From positions 124,001 to 188,000 of the forward strand of contig NZ_JAFCJZ010000001.1 of assembly GCF_018130765.1 (NCBI RefSeq): 64,000 bases of DNA, written 5' to 3'. The notes beneath the pieces are model-generated. The model worked only from the letters and a program-made list of their open reading frames with translations. It ran no database searches and was not told the origin of the DNA. The translations under genes and the position numbers were made by a program. Shown here in pieces: positions 18,113 through 27,080 of the stretch (within the stretch, counting starts at the first letter, position 1; each line of letters starts with the position of its first letter). Source of the DNA: Bradyrhizobium iriomotense (lineage in GTDB: Bacteria; Pseudomonadota; Alphaproteobacteria; Rhizobiales; Xanthobacteraceae).

Positions 18113-19105
18113 ATGGCCTTAAGCGCAACTCTTCCGATTCAAGACTCGGCTCCTTGCCTGCTTCAGGCCAGCAGCACGGATGTCGATGAGCATTGCGCCT
18201 CGCTCGGCCGCTGGCACCTCAGCTACGACCAGATCAGTGCCGGTGCCTTCAGGGGCAGCTTCACCCAGCTCTCCCTCCCCCACGTCGAAGTCTTCCGCGA
18301 AATCACCAGCCAGCAGGTTCGCCAGTACGGCCAGCTCGGTGCCGACAGTTTCGGGATCGGTCTGCCCTGGGATGGCGATGGCGAGGTCAATTGCAACGGC
18401 GCCAGTGTTGCGGGCACCCAGGTGATCGCCTGCATCGACGCCGAGGTCGACATGTGCACGCCGAAGGCGTTCGAGCTGCGCGGCGTCGTCGCCAGCGCGG
18501 CGCTGATCGAGGAGCTTGCCGCCCGCCTCGACATCGCGCTGCCGCGCGCCGTCTGGCATCAGTTGCGGGTGATCGAGATGGCGGAGGCGCCGGTCGCGCG
18601 GCTGCGCGCGCATCTCGCCGCCATTCACGAGACCATCACCACGGCCCCCGGGCAGTTCGACGATCCCGCGGCACGGCAGGCACTCGAGGATGCGCTCCTC
18701 GTCGAGATCATGGACATGTTGCCGACGGCGCGGCCCACCAATCCCGGCCGCAGCGCGGCGGCGCGCAAGCGCACCGTCGATCGCGCCCGCGCGCTGATGC
18801 ATGGCAGCGGCGAGCGCACGCTGTCGCTGCTCGAGGTCTGCAAGGCCGTCGGCGCCAGCCCGCGCAAGCTTGGCTATTGCTTCCAGGAGGTGTTGGGCAC
18901 GAGCCCGATGCATTACTGGCGCGCGATGCGCCTCAACCGCGTGCGGCGCGATCTGAAACGCGCCGGCGGCGGCGCCGAGACATCCATCTACGACGTCGCC
19001 GTGCAGTACGGCTTCTGGCACTTCAGCCAGTTCTCGCTGGACTACAAGCGCCACTTCTCCGAAAAGCCCTCGGAGACATTGCGGCGCGCCAGGCTGGCGG
19101 CCTGA
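18113..19105 (+). CDS. AraC-family transcriptional regulator (FeaR-like position)
   Basis: A 330-aa regulator. The C-terminal third carries the two AraC helix-turn-helix motifs (LSLLEVCKAVGASPRKLGYCFQEVLGTSPMHYWRAMRLNRVRRDL and SIYDVAVQYGFWHFSQFSLDYKRHFSEKPSETL). The N-terminal about 200 residues form an AraC-like binding domain without further recognisable motifs. The ATG at 18113 (MALSATLPIQ) is used although the frame is open upstream across the divergent operon. Its divergent position next to tynA and the hydrolase suggests it activates amine catabolism, as FeaR does in enterics; this is inferred. Confidence 0.88.
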   Translation: MALSATLPIQDSAPCLLQASSTDVDEHCASLGRWHLSYDQISAGAFRGSFTQLSLPHVEVFREITSQQVRQYGQLGADSFGIGLPWDGDGEVNCNGASVAGTQVIACIDAEVDMCTPKAFELRGVVASAALIEELAARLDIALPRAVWHQLRVIEMAEAPVARLRAHLAAIHETITTAPGQFDDPAARQALEDALLVEIMDMLPTARPTNPGRSAAARKRTVDRARALMHGSGERTLSLLEVCKAVGASPRKLGYCFQEVLGTSPMHYWRAMRLNRVRRDLKRAGGGAETSIYDVAVQYGFWHFSQFSLDYKRHFSEKPSETLRRARLAA

Positions 19106-19123
19106 CGCGCGCGTCTTCTGCCC

Positions 19124-19897
19124 TTACCAGGTCGGCAGATACGTTCCCTTGAAGCGCGTCTCCAGGAACGCCTTCACGGGCTGGGAGTGATAGGCCTCGA
19201 TCAGCTGCTTCACCCAGGGCTTGTCCTTGTCCTCCTCGCGGACGGCGAGGATGTTGACCCAGGGCCCATCGGGATTTTCGCGGGCGATCGCATCGGTCGC
19301 GGGATTGAGGCCGGCCTGCACCGCGTAATTGTTGTTGATCGAGACGACATCGACGTCCTGCAGCGCGCGCGGAAGCTGGGCGGCATCGAGCTCGACGAAG
19401 CGGAGCTTCTTCGGATTGTCGGTGATGTCGGCAATCGTCGAGGAGACGTTGTTCGGGTCCTTCAGCTTGATCACGCCGTGCAGCGCCAGGATCATCAGGC
19501 CGCGCGCGCCGTTGGAGGGATCGTTGGCGATGGCGACGCGGGCGCCCTCGGGTAGGTCGGCGAGCTTCTTGTATTTCTGCGAATAGACGCCCTGCGGCGA
19601 ACCGATCGTGTTGGCGACCTTGACGATCTTCCAGCCGGTCTTGGAGATCTGGTTCTTGAGGTACGGCTCGTGCTGGAAGGAGTTGGCTTCCAGATCCTTC
19701 AGCGCCAGCGCCTGGTTCGGGATCACGTAATCGGTGAACTCGACCACCGTGATGTCGAGCCCGCGCTCGGCGCCGACCTTCTTCACGACATCGAGGATCT
19801 CGGCATGCGGGCCGGCGGTGACGCCGACCCGGATGGTTTCGGCCTGAGCCGAGGTCGCAAGCAAGGCTGCAGCCGCAAGGGTTGCGAGAAAACGCAT
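19124..19897 (-). CDS. metQ: MetQ-type methionine-binding protein
   Basis: Periplasmic substrate-binding protein of the NlpA/MetQ family for a D/L-methionine ABC importer (257 aa). The signal peptide is MRFLATLAAAALLATSAQA; there is no lipobox Cys, so it is probably soluble. Family segments include IRVGVTAGPHAEIL, VEFTDYVIPNQAL, NSFQHEPYL and VAIANDPSNGARGLMILA. It is the last gene of metNIQ and lies 29 bp after metI. It converges with the AraC-type gene. Confidence 0.94.
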   Translation of the reverse strand: MRFLATLAAAALLATSAQAETIRVGVTAGPHAEILDVVKKVGAERGLDITVVEFTDYVIPNQALALKDLEANSFQHEPYLKNQISKTGWKIVKVANTIGSPQGVYSQKYKKLADLPEGARVAIANDPSNGARGLMILALHGVIKLKDPNNVSSTIADITDNPKKLRFVELDAAQLPRALQDVDVVSINNNYAVQAGLNPATDAIARENPDGPWVNILAVREEDKDKPWVKQLIEAYHSQPVKAFLETRFKGTYLPTW

Positions 19898-19926
19898 TGA
19901 AGTCTCCAGTTTCGAAGAAGTTTGGC

Positions 19927-20592
19927 TCAGCGATGCCGCAGCCGGCGGTTGACCCGGCGCGCCAGATAATCCCCGGCGCTCTGCACGAGCTGCACCAGCG
20001 CGATCAGCACGACGACGACGGCGAGCATCATCTCCGGCATGAAGCGCTGGTAGCCGTAGCGGATGCCGAGATCGCCAAGGCCGCCGCCGCCAACCGCTCC
20101 GACCATCGCGGAATAGCCGAGCAGGCTGACCACCGCGAGCGTCAGCGCCAGCAAGAGGCCAGGCAGCGCCTCTGGGATCAGCACCTTGAGCACGATCTGG
20201 ATTGGCGAGGCGCCGAAGGAGGACGCGGTCTCGATCAGGCCGCCATCGACCTCGCGGATCGCAGCTTCCACGAGGCGCGCGATGAACGGCGTCGAGGCGA
20301 TGGTCAGCGGCACGATCGCCGCGGTTGAGCCGATCGAGGTGCCGGCAATGAGCCGGGTGAACGGGATGATCGCAACGACCAGGATGATGAAGGGCGTCGA
20401 CCGCGTCGCATTGACGACGGCGCCGAGTACGCGATTGACGAGTGGCGCCGCGAACAGCTCGCCCTTGCGGCTGGTCGCGAGGAAGACGCCGAGCGGCAGG
20501 CCGAAGGCGGTGCCGAGCAGCGCCGCGATGCCGACCATGTACAGGCTCTCGCCCGTGGCCTGGATGATCAGGTTAATGAGTTCAGGCGACAT
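19927..20592 (-). CDS. metI: MetI, methionine ABC importer permease
   Basis: A 221-aa inner-membrane permease with five or so hydrophobic segments. The EAA loop near ETASSFGASPIQIVLKVLIPEA is the ATPase contact. N-terminus MSPELINLIIQATGESLYMV is typical of MetI. The start at 20592 lies inside the end of metN (11-bp overlap), showing translational coupling. Partner of MetN and MetQ. Confidence 0.94.
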   Translation of the reverse strand: MSPELINLIIQATGESLYMVGIAALLGTAFGLPLGVFLATSRKGELFAAPLVNRVLGAVVNATRSTPFIILVVAIIPFTRLIAGTSIGSTAAIVPLTIASTPFIARLVEAAIREVDGGLIETASSFGASPIQIVLKVLIPEALPGLLLALTLAVVSLLGYSAMVGAVGGGGLGDLGIRYGYQRFMPEMMLAVVVVLIALVQLVQSAGDYLARRVNRRLRHR

Positions 20593-21706
20593 AGCCGAGA
20601 TGCTCCGCCGAGAATTGATATTGAGAGAGCCAGGCGAGAACCTGCGCCTGCACGTCCTCGCTGCCGGGTACACCGAGAACGAGCGAGCCGACATGCTGGC
20701 CGCCGATCTCGTCGATGCGCGCCGACAGCAGCGAAACGTCGAGCCCGAGCTCGCGCGCGAGCCGCGCCACCACCGTGTCGCCCGCCCCTGCCCCGCGCAC
20801 CTGGACGCGGATCACGGCCTGCCCGCCGGCGGACGGCTCCGGAACGATCCGGCTCGCCAGCGACACCGGCAGGCTGTCGCCGATCACCTCGGCCAGGAAG
20901 GACTGCGTGATCGGATGCTTGGGATGGGTGAAGATGTCGGCGACATGGCCGCTCTCGACGACATGGCCGGCATCGAGCACCACGACTTCCTTGGCGAGCT
21001 GGCGCGCCACGGACATTTCATGGGTGATCAGCACGATGGTCACCCCGAGCTCGCGGTTGATGTTCGCCAGCAGATCGAGGATCGCGCGCGTGGTCTGCGG
21101 ATCGAGCGCCGAGGTCGCCTCGTCCGACAGCAGCACGCTCGGCCGTGTCGCCAGCGCCCGCGCGATGCCGACGCGCTGCTTCTGGCCGCCGGAGAGTTCG
21201 GAAGGGTACCGGTCGTGCTTGTCGGCGATGCCAACGAGCGCGAGCAGCTCGGCCACACGCGCGCGGATGTCGGCCTTGGACCAGCCGGCGATCTCGAGCG
21301 GCAGCGCGATGTTGTCGGCGGCCGTGCGCGACGACAGCAGGTTGAAGTGCTGGAAGATCATGCCGATCGAGCGCTGCGCCAGCCGCAGCTCGCGGCCCGC
21401 GAGCGCCGAGATGTCCCTGTTGTCGACGATGACGCGGCCCGTGGTCGGCTTCTCCAGCCCGTTGATCAGGCGCACCAGGCTCGACTTGCCGGCGCCGGAG
21501 CGGCCGATCACGCCGGTGATGGAACCGCGCGGGATCGCGAAATCGATGTTTTGCAGCGCGTTGACGCCAGGCTTGCCGCGATAGGCCGGGTAGGTTTTCG
21601 AGATGCCTTCGAAACGGACCATCGCGTCCGGCTCGGTCGCGGCAGGTGAAATCGCTTCAAGCGTTTCGATCGGTCGTCCGATCGCGAGCGATTGGTGGGC
21701 GTTCAT
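20582..21706 (-). CDS. metN: MetN, methionine ABC importer ATPase
   Basis: A 374-aa ATPase: Walker A GRSGAGKSS, Q-loop MIFQHFNLL, signature LSGGQKQRVGIARAL, Walker B VLLSDEATSALDP, H-loop LITHEM. The C-terminal about 100 residues form the NIL regulatory domain, which in MetN binds methionine for trans-inhibition. The start at 21706 (MNAHQSLA) leaves a 40-residue N-terminal extension before the ABC domain; the ATG at the MVRFEGISK segment would give the usual family length and is an alternative. First gene of metNIQ. I find no SAM-II riboswitch upstream. Confidence 0.93.
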   Translation of the reverse strand: MNAHQSLAIGRPIETLEAISPAATEPDAMVRFEGISKTYPAYRGKPGVNALQNIDFAIPRGSITGVIGRSGAGKSSLVRLINGLEKPTTGRVIVDNRDISALAGRELRLAQRSIGMIFQHFNLLSSRTAADNIALPLEIAGWSKADIRARVAELLALVGIADKHDRYPSELSGGQKQRVGIARALATRPSVLLSDEATSALDPQTTRAILDLLANINRELGVTIVLITHEMSVARQLAKEVVVLDAGHVVESGHVADIFTHPKHPITQSFLAEVIGDSLPVSLASRIVPEPSAGGQAVIRVQVRGAGAGDTVVARLARELGLDVSLLSARIDEIGGQHVGSLVLGVPGSEDVQAQVLAWLSQYQFSAEHLGYVA

Positions 21707-21765
21707 GGAGCGGCCTTCATGCACAATAGTTCCCTCGGCCGCCCGAAAAGGCAAACGAGAGACGG

Positions 21766-21780
21766 GTCGCTTCAAGCGAC
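21766..21780. promoter_or_regulatory. Perfect 15-bp palindrome upstream of metNIQ
   Basis: GTCGCTT-C-AAGCGAC, a perfect dyad with one central base, 60 bp upstream of the metN start. It could be an operator or a short RNA hairpin in the leader. The role is not known. Confidence 0.4.
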
Positions 21781-21912
21781 TGGAGGTGAAGCAGCAACAG
21801 ACCGCCTCAGAGGGGCGCGCTGCACCGCAGCACGCACCATCGCCTTTTCCGGTCTTTCTTGCAATTTCAGATATTTGGCAGGAGTTGGACGAAGATTTCC
21901 AAATCCCTCCCC

Positions 21913-21930
21913 GGAGAAGAATATTCCTCC
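21913..21930. repeat. Imperfect palindrome between metN and the DASS transporter
   Basis: GGAGAAGAATATTCCTCC, a near-perfect dyad centred on GAATATTC, flanked by CCGG on both sides. It lies about 28 bp upstream of the 3' end of the DASS gene in genomic order, so after its stop codon on the minus strand, and before metN's leader. It has no T-run, so a rho-independent terminator is doubtful. Confidence 0.35.
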
Positions 21931-21957
21931 GCCGGGGGTATCAGACTCCCGCCCGGC

Positions 21958-23430
21958 TCACCGCATCTGCAACCAGGGCAGCACGATCAGCAGCAGGCCG
22001 GCGAAATAGAGCACCCCGAAGATCAGCCCAAAGCCCCAGAACTGGCCCTTCCCGATATAGCCGCTGCCGAAATACATCGGCGCCGGCCCCGTCGCATAGG
22101 GCGAGATCACGCCCATCAGGCCGAGCGAATACATGCAGAGCATGGCGAGCGTCGTGACCGGCAAGCCCGGAATGCCCGATCCGACCGCCAGCACCACCGG
22201 CAGCACGGCGGCGGCATGCGAGGTAATGCTCGAGAAGAAATAGTGGATCCAGAAGAACAGCGCGACCAGCAGGAGCATCGCGGTTGACGGCGACAGCCCC
22301 GCGAGCGGTTTTGCGTATTCGGCAGCGAACCATTTGATGAAGCCGATCTCGTTGAGGCCCGAGGCCAGCGTCAAGAGCGAGGTGAAATAGAAGAACACCT
22401 CCCAGGCGCTCTTCTCGCTGACGATGTCGGCGAATTCGATCACGCCCGTGACCAGCATCAGCGAGATCACGATGAAGACGACGGTGGTGGCGTTGACGAA
22501 GTTCGAGCCGAGCACCGGGACGTGGATGTCCGGGCTCGATCCCGCGATCCACAGGAACATCGCAAGCACGATAAGCGCCAGCATGATCCACTCGTTGCGC
22601 GACATCGGGCCCATCTCGGCGAGCTCCTTCGCCGCCCATTCCGAAATCTCCGGACTGCGCTTCACCTCGGGCCGGCAGACCGCGTAGCTGAGCAGCGGAA
22701 CGACGATCATCAGGAGAATGCCGAGCGGTGCAAAACCCATGAACCATTGCGCCCAGCTCACCTCGACGCCGACGGTCTTCTTGGCAATCGCCAGCGCCGC
22801 TGCATTGGGCGCGAGCGCGGTGAAGAACAACGAACTGGTGACGGCGGTCGCGGCGAAGGCGGTCCACATCACATAGGTGCCGATCTTGCCGGCGGTCGGT
22901 CCGGGCTCGGAGCCATAGATGCGCGGGATGTTGCTGATGATGGGATAGACGATGCCGCCGCTGCGCGCGGTGTTGGACGGCGTTGCCGGCGCGAGCAGGA
23001 AATCCGACATGGCGACCGCATAGCCGAGGCCAAGCGTGTTGCGGCCGAGCCGCTGCACCAGCACGAGTGCGATACGCCGGCCGAGCTGGCTCTTGCGATA
23101 TCCGATCGAGAACACGAAGGCGCCGACGATCAGCCACACCGTGCTCTCGGCAAAGCCCGCCAGCATCCAGCGCAGCGATTTGCCGGGGTCGGGGTCGATA
23201 TAGCCGGCAACGCCTGCGACCGTCAGGCCGATAAAGCCGACCGCACCGACCGGCATGGATTCCAGGATAAGCCCGGTGATGACGGCCGCGAAAACGGCAA
23301 AATAGTGCCACTGATTGACGTTGAGCCCCGTGGGTACGGGCCACAGATAGATCGCCAGCCACACCGCGAGCGGCGCGATCAGCTTCCAGTGGAACCCTTT
23401 CGCCTCAGGCGCCTGCGAGCTAGCGGCCAT
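21958..23430 (-). CDS. DASS/SLC13-family anion:sodium (or dicarboxylate) transporter
   Basis: A 490-aa polytopic membrane protein with about 12 hydrophobic segments. Two related substrate/cation clamp segments of the DASS family are visible: APATPSNTARSGGIVYPII (first SNT motif, about residues 150-170) and HYFFSSITSHAAAVLPVVL (second half, about 395-415). Length and motifs fit CitT/TtdT-like carriers of di- and tricarboxylates. The start at 23430 is set by GGGAGGG. It stands alone between metNIQ and an outer-membrane-like gene. Confidence 0.88.
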   Translation of the reverse strand: MAASSQAPEAKGFHWKLIAPLAVWLAIYLWPVPTGLNVNQWHYFAVFAAVITGLILESMPVGAVGFIGLTVAGVAGYIDPDPGKSLRWMLAGFAESTVWLIVGAFVFSIGYRKSQLGRRIALVLVQRLGRNTLGLGYAVAMSDFLLAPATPSNTARSGGIVYPIISNIPRIYGSEPGPTAGKIGTYVMWTAFAATAVTSSLFFTALAPNAAALAIAKKTVGVEVSWAQWFMGFAPLGILLMIVVPLLSYAVCRPEVKRSPEISEWAAKELAEMGPMSRNEWIMLALIVLAMFLWIAGSSPDIHVPVLGSNFVNATTVVFIVISLMLVTGVIEFADIVSEKSAWEVFFYFTSLLTLASGLNEIGFIKWFAAEYAKPLAGLSPSTAMLLLVALFFWIHYFFSSITSHAAAVLPVVLAVGSGIPGLPVTTLAMLCMYSLGLMGVISPYATGPAPMYFGSGYIGKGQFWGFGLIFGVLYFAGLLLIVLPWLQMR

Positions 23431-23573
23431 GGGCCCTCCCCCTCGATTGTCGTCACGTTGTACCGCCCGTTGGCCGGGCCGCTTTTGTCCCATCGCGGCG
23501 TATACGGATTGTCCGCGGCGCGATCAATGGTCTGACTCGGGTTCTGTCGCTCCGTGCCCGATTTTCCGTAGGC

Positions 23574-24332
23574 TCACAAATGCCCGGTGCGCCGATGCTC
23601 CGGCTCGCTGCCGTGGACCGGAAACCGGATGGTGGTGCCGACGGTGATCCAGTTGGCGTTCTCGCCGGTGATGTTGCGGCCGTAGATCACGTCGACGGAG
23701 AAGATCTCGTTAGGCCGGTAGCGCACGCCGGTCTGAAAGCGCGGCTGCACGACGCTCGCGGTTTCGGCGGCGCCGGCCTGGCCAAAGGCCTCGATCGTCC
23801 ACTGCAATGTTTCGGTGAACTTCCAATCGAAGCCGATGCCGTAGGTGAGGTAGTGGCGACCGACCGTGCGATCCCAGAGCCAGCCGCCATTGACGTTGAC
23901 ACGCATCGTCTCCGACAGGCGATAAGTCGCGGGGATGACGGCAAAGGCGGTCAGCGCCTCGCCGGTCGCCGCATCGAACGATCCGCCGCCATAGGCCGCC
24001 AGTCCCCACCGTCCGACCCCGGTCGGGATGAAATTCGTCTTGGCTTTCGGCGCCACGGTCGTGCTCCAGTCGCCATCGCTGCGGCCACGGATGGTCTGCA
24101 TGCTCAGTTCGATCGGCCTGAAGGGATCGACGACGCAGGAGGGATTTGCGACCGCCTGGAAATCGGTGTTGGTCGCCGCCGACATCCAGCTTTCGACCTT
24201 GCAGGAGCCGACCTCGGAGATGTCGGCGGAATCCACCGCATAGGCGCCATTCGCAGCGCGCGCATCCTGTGCCGCAAGTGCGACAAGAGCCGCGATTGCA
24301 GCGGTTATTCCGGTTCGTCCAGCCAAGCCCAT
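23574..24332 (-). CDS. Putative outer-membrane beta-barrel protein
   Basis: A 252-aa secreted protein with a signal peptide (core [14 protein letters not shown], cleavage near ARA-ANG). The mature part is built of alternating hydrophobic/polar strands with regular aromatic girdles ([54 protein letters not shown]) as in small porin-like barrels, but the barrel would end before a polar tail ([13 protein letters not shown]). I do not recognise the family. It is divergent from the nitrile hydratase operon with 62 bp between starts. Confidence 0.72.
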   Translation of the reverse strand: MGLAGRTGITAAIAALVALAAQDARAANGAYAVDSADISEVGSCKVESWMSAATNTDFQAVANPSCVVDPFRPIELSMQTIRGRSDGDWSTTVAPKAKTNFIPTGVGRWGLAAYGGGSFDAATGEALTAFAVIPATYRLSETMRVNVNGGWLWDRTVGRHYLTYGIGFDWKFTETLQWTIEAFGQAGAAETASVVQPRFQTGVRYRPNEIFSVDVIYGRNITGENANWITVGTTIRFPVHGSEPEHRRTGHL

Positions 24333-24394
24333 GGCACGATGTTAGCAGAGTCTTCGCCTCGACAAGGCCCGGATTCTGGGACTATCTTCGCGCC

Positions 24395-25021
24395 ATGAGC
24401 GAGCATCATCACGACCACGATCACGACCATTCCGAGTTGTCCGAGACCGAGCTGCGCGTGCGCGCGCTCGAGACGATCCTGACCGAAAAAGGCTATGTCG
24501 AGCCGGCCGCGCTCGATGCCATCATCCAGGCCTACGAGACCAAGATCGGACCGCATAACGGTGCGCGCGTCGTTGCCAAGGCCTGGACCGATCCGGCCTT
24601 CAAGAAGGCGCTGCTGGAGGATGGCTCCAAGGCGATCGGCACGCTCGGTCATGTCAGCCGCGTCGGCGATCATCTCGTCGTGGTCGAGAACACGCCAGCG
24701 CGACACAACATGGTCGTGTGCACGCTGTGCTCCTGCTACCCCTGGGAAATGTTGGGGCTGCCGCCGGTCTGGTACAAGGCTGCGCCCTATCGTTCGCGCG
24801 CGGTGAAGGATCCGCGCGGCGTGCTCGCCGATTTCGACGTCAGCTTGCCCAAGGACATGGAGATCCGGGTCTGGGACTCCACGGCCGAGACGCGCTTCCT
24901 GGTGCTGCCGATGCGCCCCGCGGGCACCGAAGGCTGGAGCGAGGAGCAGCTCGCCGAACTCGTCACGCGCGACTCCATGATCGGCACCGGCTTTCCCAGG
25001 ACGCCGGGAGCGCCGTCATGA
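24395..25021 (+). CDS. nthA: Nitrile hydratase alpha subunit, cobalt type
   Basis: Catalytic subunit converting nitriles to amides (208 aa). The metal-binding claw is C109-T-L-C112-S113-C114; threonine after the first cysteine indicates the cobalt rather than the iron class. The cysteines at 112 and 114 would be oxidised to sulfinate and sulfenate. The N-terminus is histidine/aspartate-rich ([14 protein letters not shown]). It starts 62 bp from a divergent gene, and its stop overlaps nthB (ATGA). The family's flanking block [23 protein letters not shown] is intact. Confidence 0.96.
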   Translation: MSEHHHDHDHDHSELSETELRVRALETILTEKGYVEPAALDAIIQAYETKIGPHNGARVVAKAWTDPAFKKALLEDGSKAIGTLGHVSRVGDHLVVVENTPARHNMVVCTLCSCYPWEMLGLPPVWYKAAPYRSRAVKDPRGVLADFDVSLPKDMEIRVWDSTAETRFLVLPMRPAGTEGWSEEQLAELVTRDSMIGTGFPRTPGAPS

Positions 25022-25677
25022 ACGGCGTGCACGACATGGGCGGCATGGACGGGTTCGGCAAGGTCGAGCCTGAGCCGAACGAGCCGATGTTTCACGAGGA
25101 GTGGGAGTCACGCGTGCTGGCGATGGTGCGCGCGATGGGCGCGGCCGGCGCCTTCAACATCGACACCTCGCGCTTCTATCGCGAGACGATCCCGCCGCAT
25201 GTGTATCTCTCGAGCTCCTACTACAAGAAATGGTTTCTCGGGCTCGAAGAGATGTTGATCGAGAAGGGCTACCTCACAAGGGAGGAAGTCGCTGCCGGCC
25301 ACGCGATGCAACCGGCCAAAGCACTCAAGCACGGCAAGTTCGATCTCACCCAGGTCGAGCGCATCATGGTGCGCGGCAAGTTCGCCCGCCCTGCCCCGGC
25401 GCCCGCAAAATTCAACATCGGCGATCGCGTGCGCGCGAAGAACATCCATCCAGCGACGCATACGCGGCTGCCACGCTATGTGCGCGGCCATGTCGGCGTG
25501 GTCGAGCTGAATCATGGCTGCCACGTCTTTCCGGATTCCGCGGCGATGGAGCTCGGCGAGAATCCGCAATGGCTCTACACGGTCGTGTTCGAGGGACGCG
25601 ATCTCTGGGGCGAGGACGGCGATCCGACGCTGAAGGTGTCGATCGACGCGTTCGAGCCCTATCTGGACCCGACGTGA
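25018..25677 (+). CDS. nthB: Nitrile hydratase beta subunit
   Basis: Structural partner of the alpha subunit (219 aa). The N-terminus [14 protein letters not shown] is the family signature, followed by the helical domain ([41 protein letters not shown]) and the C-terminal SH3-like barrel ([32 protein letters not shown]). The start overlaps the nthA stop by 4 bp; the end overlaps the next gene's ATG (TGATG). Confidence 0.96.
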   Translation: MNGVHDMGGMDGFGKVEPEPNEPMFHEEWESRVLAMVRAMGAAGAFNIDTSRFYRETIPPHVYLSSSYYKKWFLGLEEMLIEKGYLTREEVAAGHAMQPAKALKHGKFDLTQVERIMVRGKFARPAPAPAKFNIGDRVRAKNIHPATHTRLPRYVRGHVGVVELNHGCHVFPDSAAMELGENPQWLYTVVFEGRDLWGEDGDPTLKVSIDAFEPYLDPT

Positions 25678-26054
25678 TGAGTGGTAGCGCTGCTGCTGCC
25701 GCAACGGCGGCGATCCCGAGCATCCCACGCGATGACGACGGCCCGGTGTTCCGAGCACCCTGGGAGGCGCATGCGTTCGCAATGGCGTTGACGCTGCACG
25801 AGCGTGGCGTGTTCACCTGGCCCGAATGGGCCGCAGCCTTGGCCTCCGAGATCAAGCGCGCGCAGGCCGCCGGCGATCCCGATACGGGCGAGACCTACTA
25901 TCTGCATTGGCTCGCCACGCTGGAAGGCCTCGTCGCACGCAAGGGCGTCGCCTCGCTGGAGATTCTGCACCGCTACCGCGACGCCTGGGACCACGCGGCA
26001 GATCGCACGCCGCATGGCAAGCCGATTGAGCTCAGGCCGGAGGATTTTGGGTAG
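25677..26054 (+). CDS. Nitrile hydratase accessory protein
   Basis: A 125-aa protein resembling the N-terminal part of the beta subunit (VFRAPWEAHAFAMALTLHERGVFTWPEWAAALASEI, YYLHWLATLEGLVARKGV). Such activator proteins form a complex with the alpha subunit and help insert cobalt and oxidise its cysteines. The TGATG overlap with nthB implies coupled translation. No separate metal transporter gene lies next to it. Confidence 0.9.
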   Translation: MSGSAAAAATAAIPSIPRDDDGPVFRAPWEAHAFAMALTLHERGVFTWPEWAAALASEIKRAQAAGDPDTGETYYLHWLATLEGLVARKGVASLEILHRYRDAWDHAADRTPHGKPIELRPEDFG

Positions 26055-26080
26055 CTGTCGCTGAGTTCGTCATTGCGAAT

Positions 26081-26223
26081 CTCGTGTCCCGGACAAGCTG
26101 CAACGCGCAAGCGTTGCGGCGCAGAGCCGGGACCCAGACGGCAACACGATACGCTACGGGAACATGGGCCCCGGCTCTGCAGCGCACCGCTGAAGGAGCG
26201 CTGCGCTGCGTCCGGGGCACGAG
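26081..26223. repeat. Dispersed palindromic intergenic repeat with nested inverted arms
   Basis: The 14-base ends CTCGTGTCCCGGAC (26081-26094) and GTCCGGGGCACGAG (26210-26223) pair at 13 of 14 positions. Inside, GCAGAGCCGGGACCCA (26121-26136) and TGGGCCCCGGCTCTGC (26165-26180) pair at 15 of 16. The whole could fold into a long cruciform or RNA stem between the convergent nitrile hydratase and queC genes. From general familiarity this resembles intergenic repeats scattered in Bradyrhizobium genomes; no copy count was possible. Confidence 0.7.
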
Positions 26224-26240
26224 AGGAGTACGGCGAGGCC

Positions 26241-26954
26241 TCACCTCCCCGCCACATACTCCCGCCACCCCTTCGCCCGCAGGCTGCACGCCGGGCACTC
26301 CCCGCACCCATAGCCCCACTCATGCTGCGCGCCGCGTTCGCCGAGATAGCAGGTGTGGGATTGCTCGCGGATCAGATCGACCAGGCCGTCGCCGCCGAGA
26401 TCATGCGCGAGCTTCCACGTCGCGGCCTTGTCGATCCACATCAGCGGCGTGTGCAGCTCGAAGGGCCTCGCCAAGCCGAGCGAGAGCGCGGCCTGCATGG
26501 CGCGGATGGTGTCGTCGCGGCAATCGGGATAGCCGGAATAGTCGGTCTCGCACATGCCGCCGACGATGTGGGTGATACCGCGCCGGTAGGCCAGCGCCGC
26601 GGCGAAGGTCAGGAACACGAGGTTGCGGCCCGGCACGAAGGTGTTGGGCAGACCGTCGGCTCCCATCGCGATCGCGACATCGCGGGTCAGCGCCGTCTCG
26701 GACACCGCCGCCAGCGTCGGGATCGACAGCGTATGGCTCTCGCCGAGTTTTGCGGCCCAATCGGCGCGGAGGACCTTGATGCCGTCGAACAGCCGGTCGC
26801 GGCAGGCAAGCTCAATGGCGTGGCGCTGGCCATACTCGAACCCCAGCGTCTCCACGCGGGCAAAGCGGCTCAGCGCCCAGGCGAGGCAGGTGGTGGAATC
26901 CTGGCCGCCGGAGAACAGGACCAGCGCGGTCTCGGAGGAAAATGCGTCACTCAT
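26241..26954 (-). CDS. queC: QueC, 7-cyano-7-deazaguanine synthase
   Basis: ATP-dependent ligase making preQ0 from 7-carboxy-7-deazaguanine in the queuosine pathway (237 aa). The PP-loop is SGGQDSTT (residues 15-22). The C-terminal zinc site is [28 protein letters not shown], shown here as a motif of one early and three late cysteines. The ATG at 26954 is chosen because the family starts just before the PP-loop. It is divergent from mazG with 126 bp between starts. No other queuosine gene is in the window. Confidence 0.95.
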   Translation of the reverse strand: MSDAFSSETALVLFSGGQDSTTCLAWALSRFARVETLGFEYGQRHAIELACRDRLFDGIKVLRADWAAKLGESHTLSIPTLAAVSETALTRDVAIAMGADGLPNTFVPGRNLVFLTFAAALAYRRGITHIVGGMCETDYSGYPDCRDDTIRAMQAALSLGLARPFELHTPLMWIDKAATWKLAHDLGGDGLVDLIREQSHTCYLGERGAQHEWGYGCGECPACSLRAKGWREYVAGR

Positions 26955-27080
26955 GGCCCGCGCTTTAGCACTGTGGAACGTACCCGCCAATCGGTGGAAA
27001 TCGGCCTGTTCCGCTGCGCCCGGCTGGGAACGGCCGCCGGCTTTTGGCATAAGGTTTTGGACCCAGGAGACTGCCCCGCA

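Noticed and set aside
21707..21957. SAM-II riboswitch upstream of metNIQ
   Set aside because: I looked for the conserved pseudoknot segments of SAM-II on the minus strand and found none; only a 15-bp palindrome is present.
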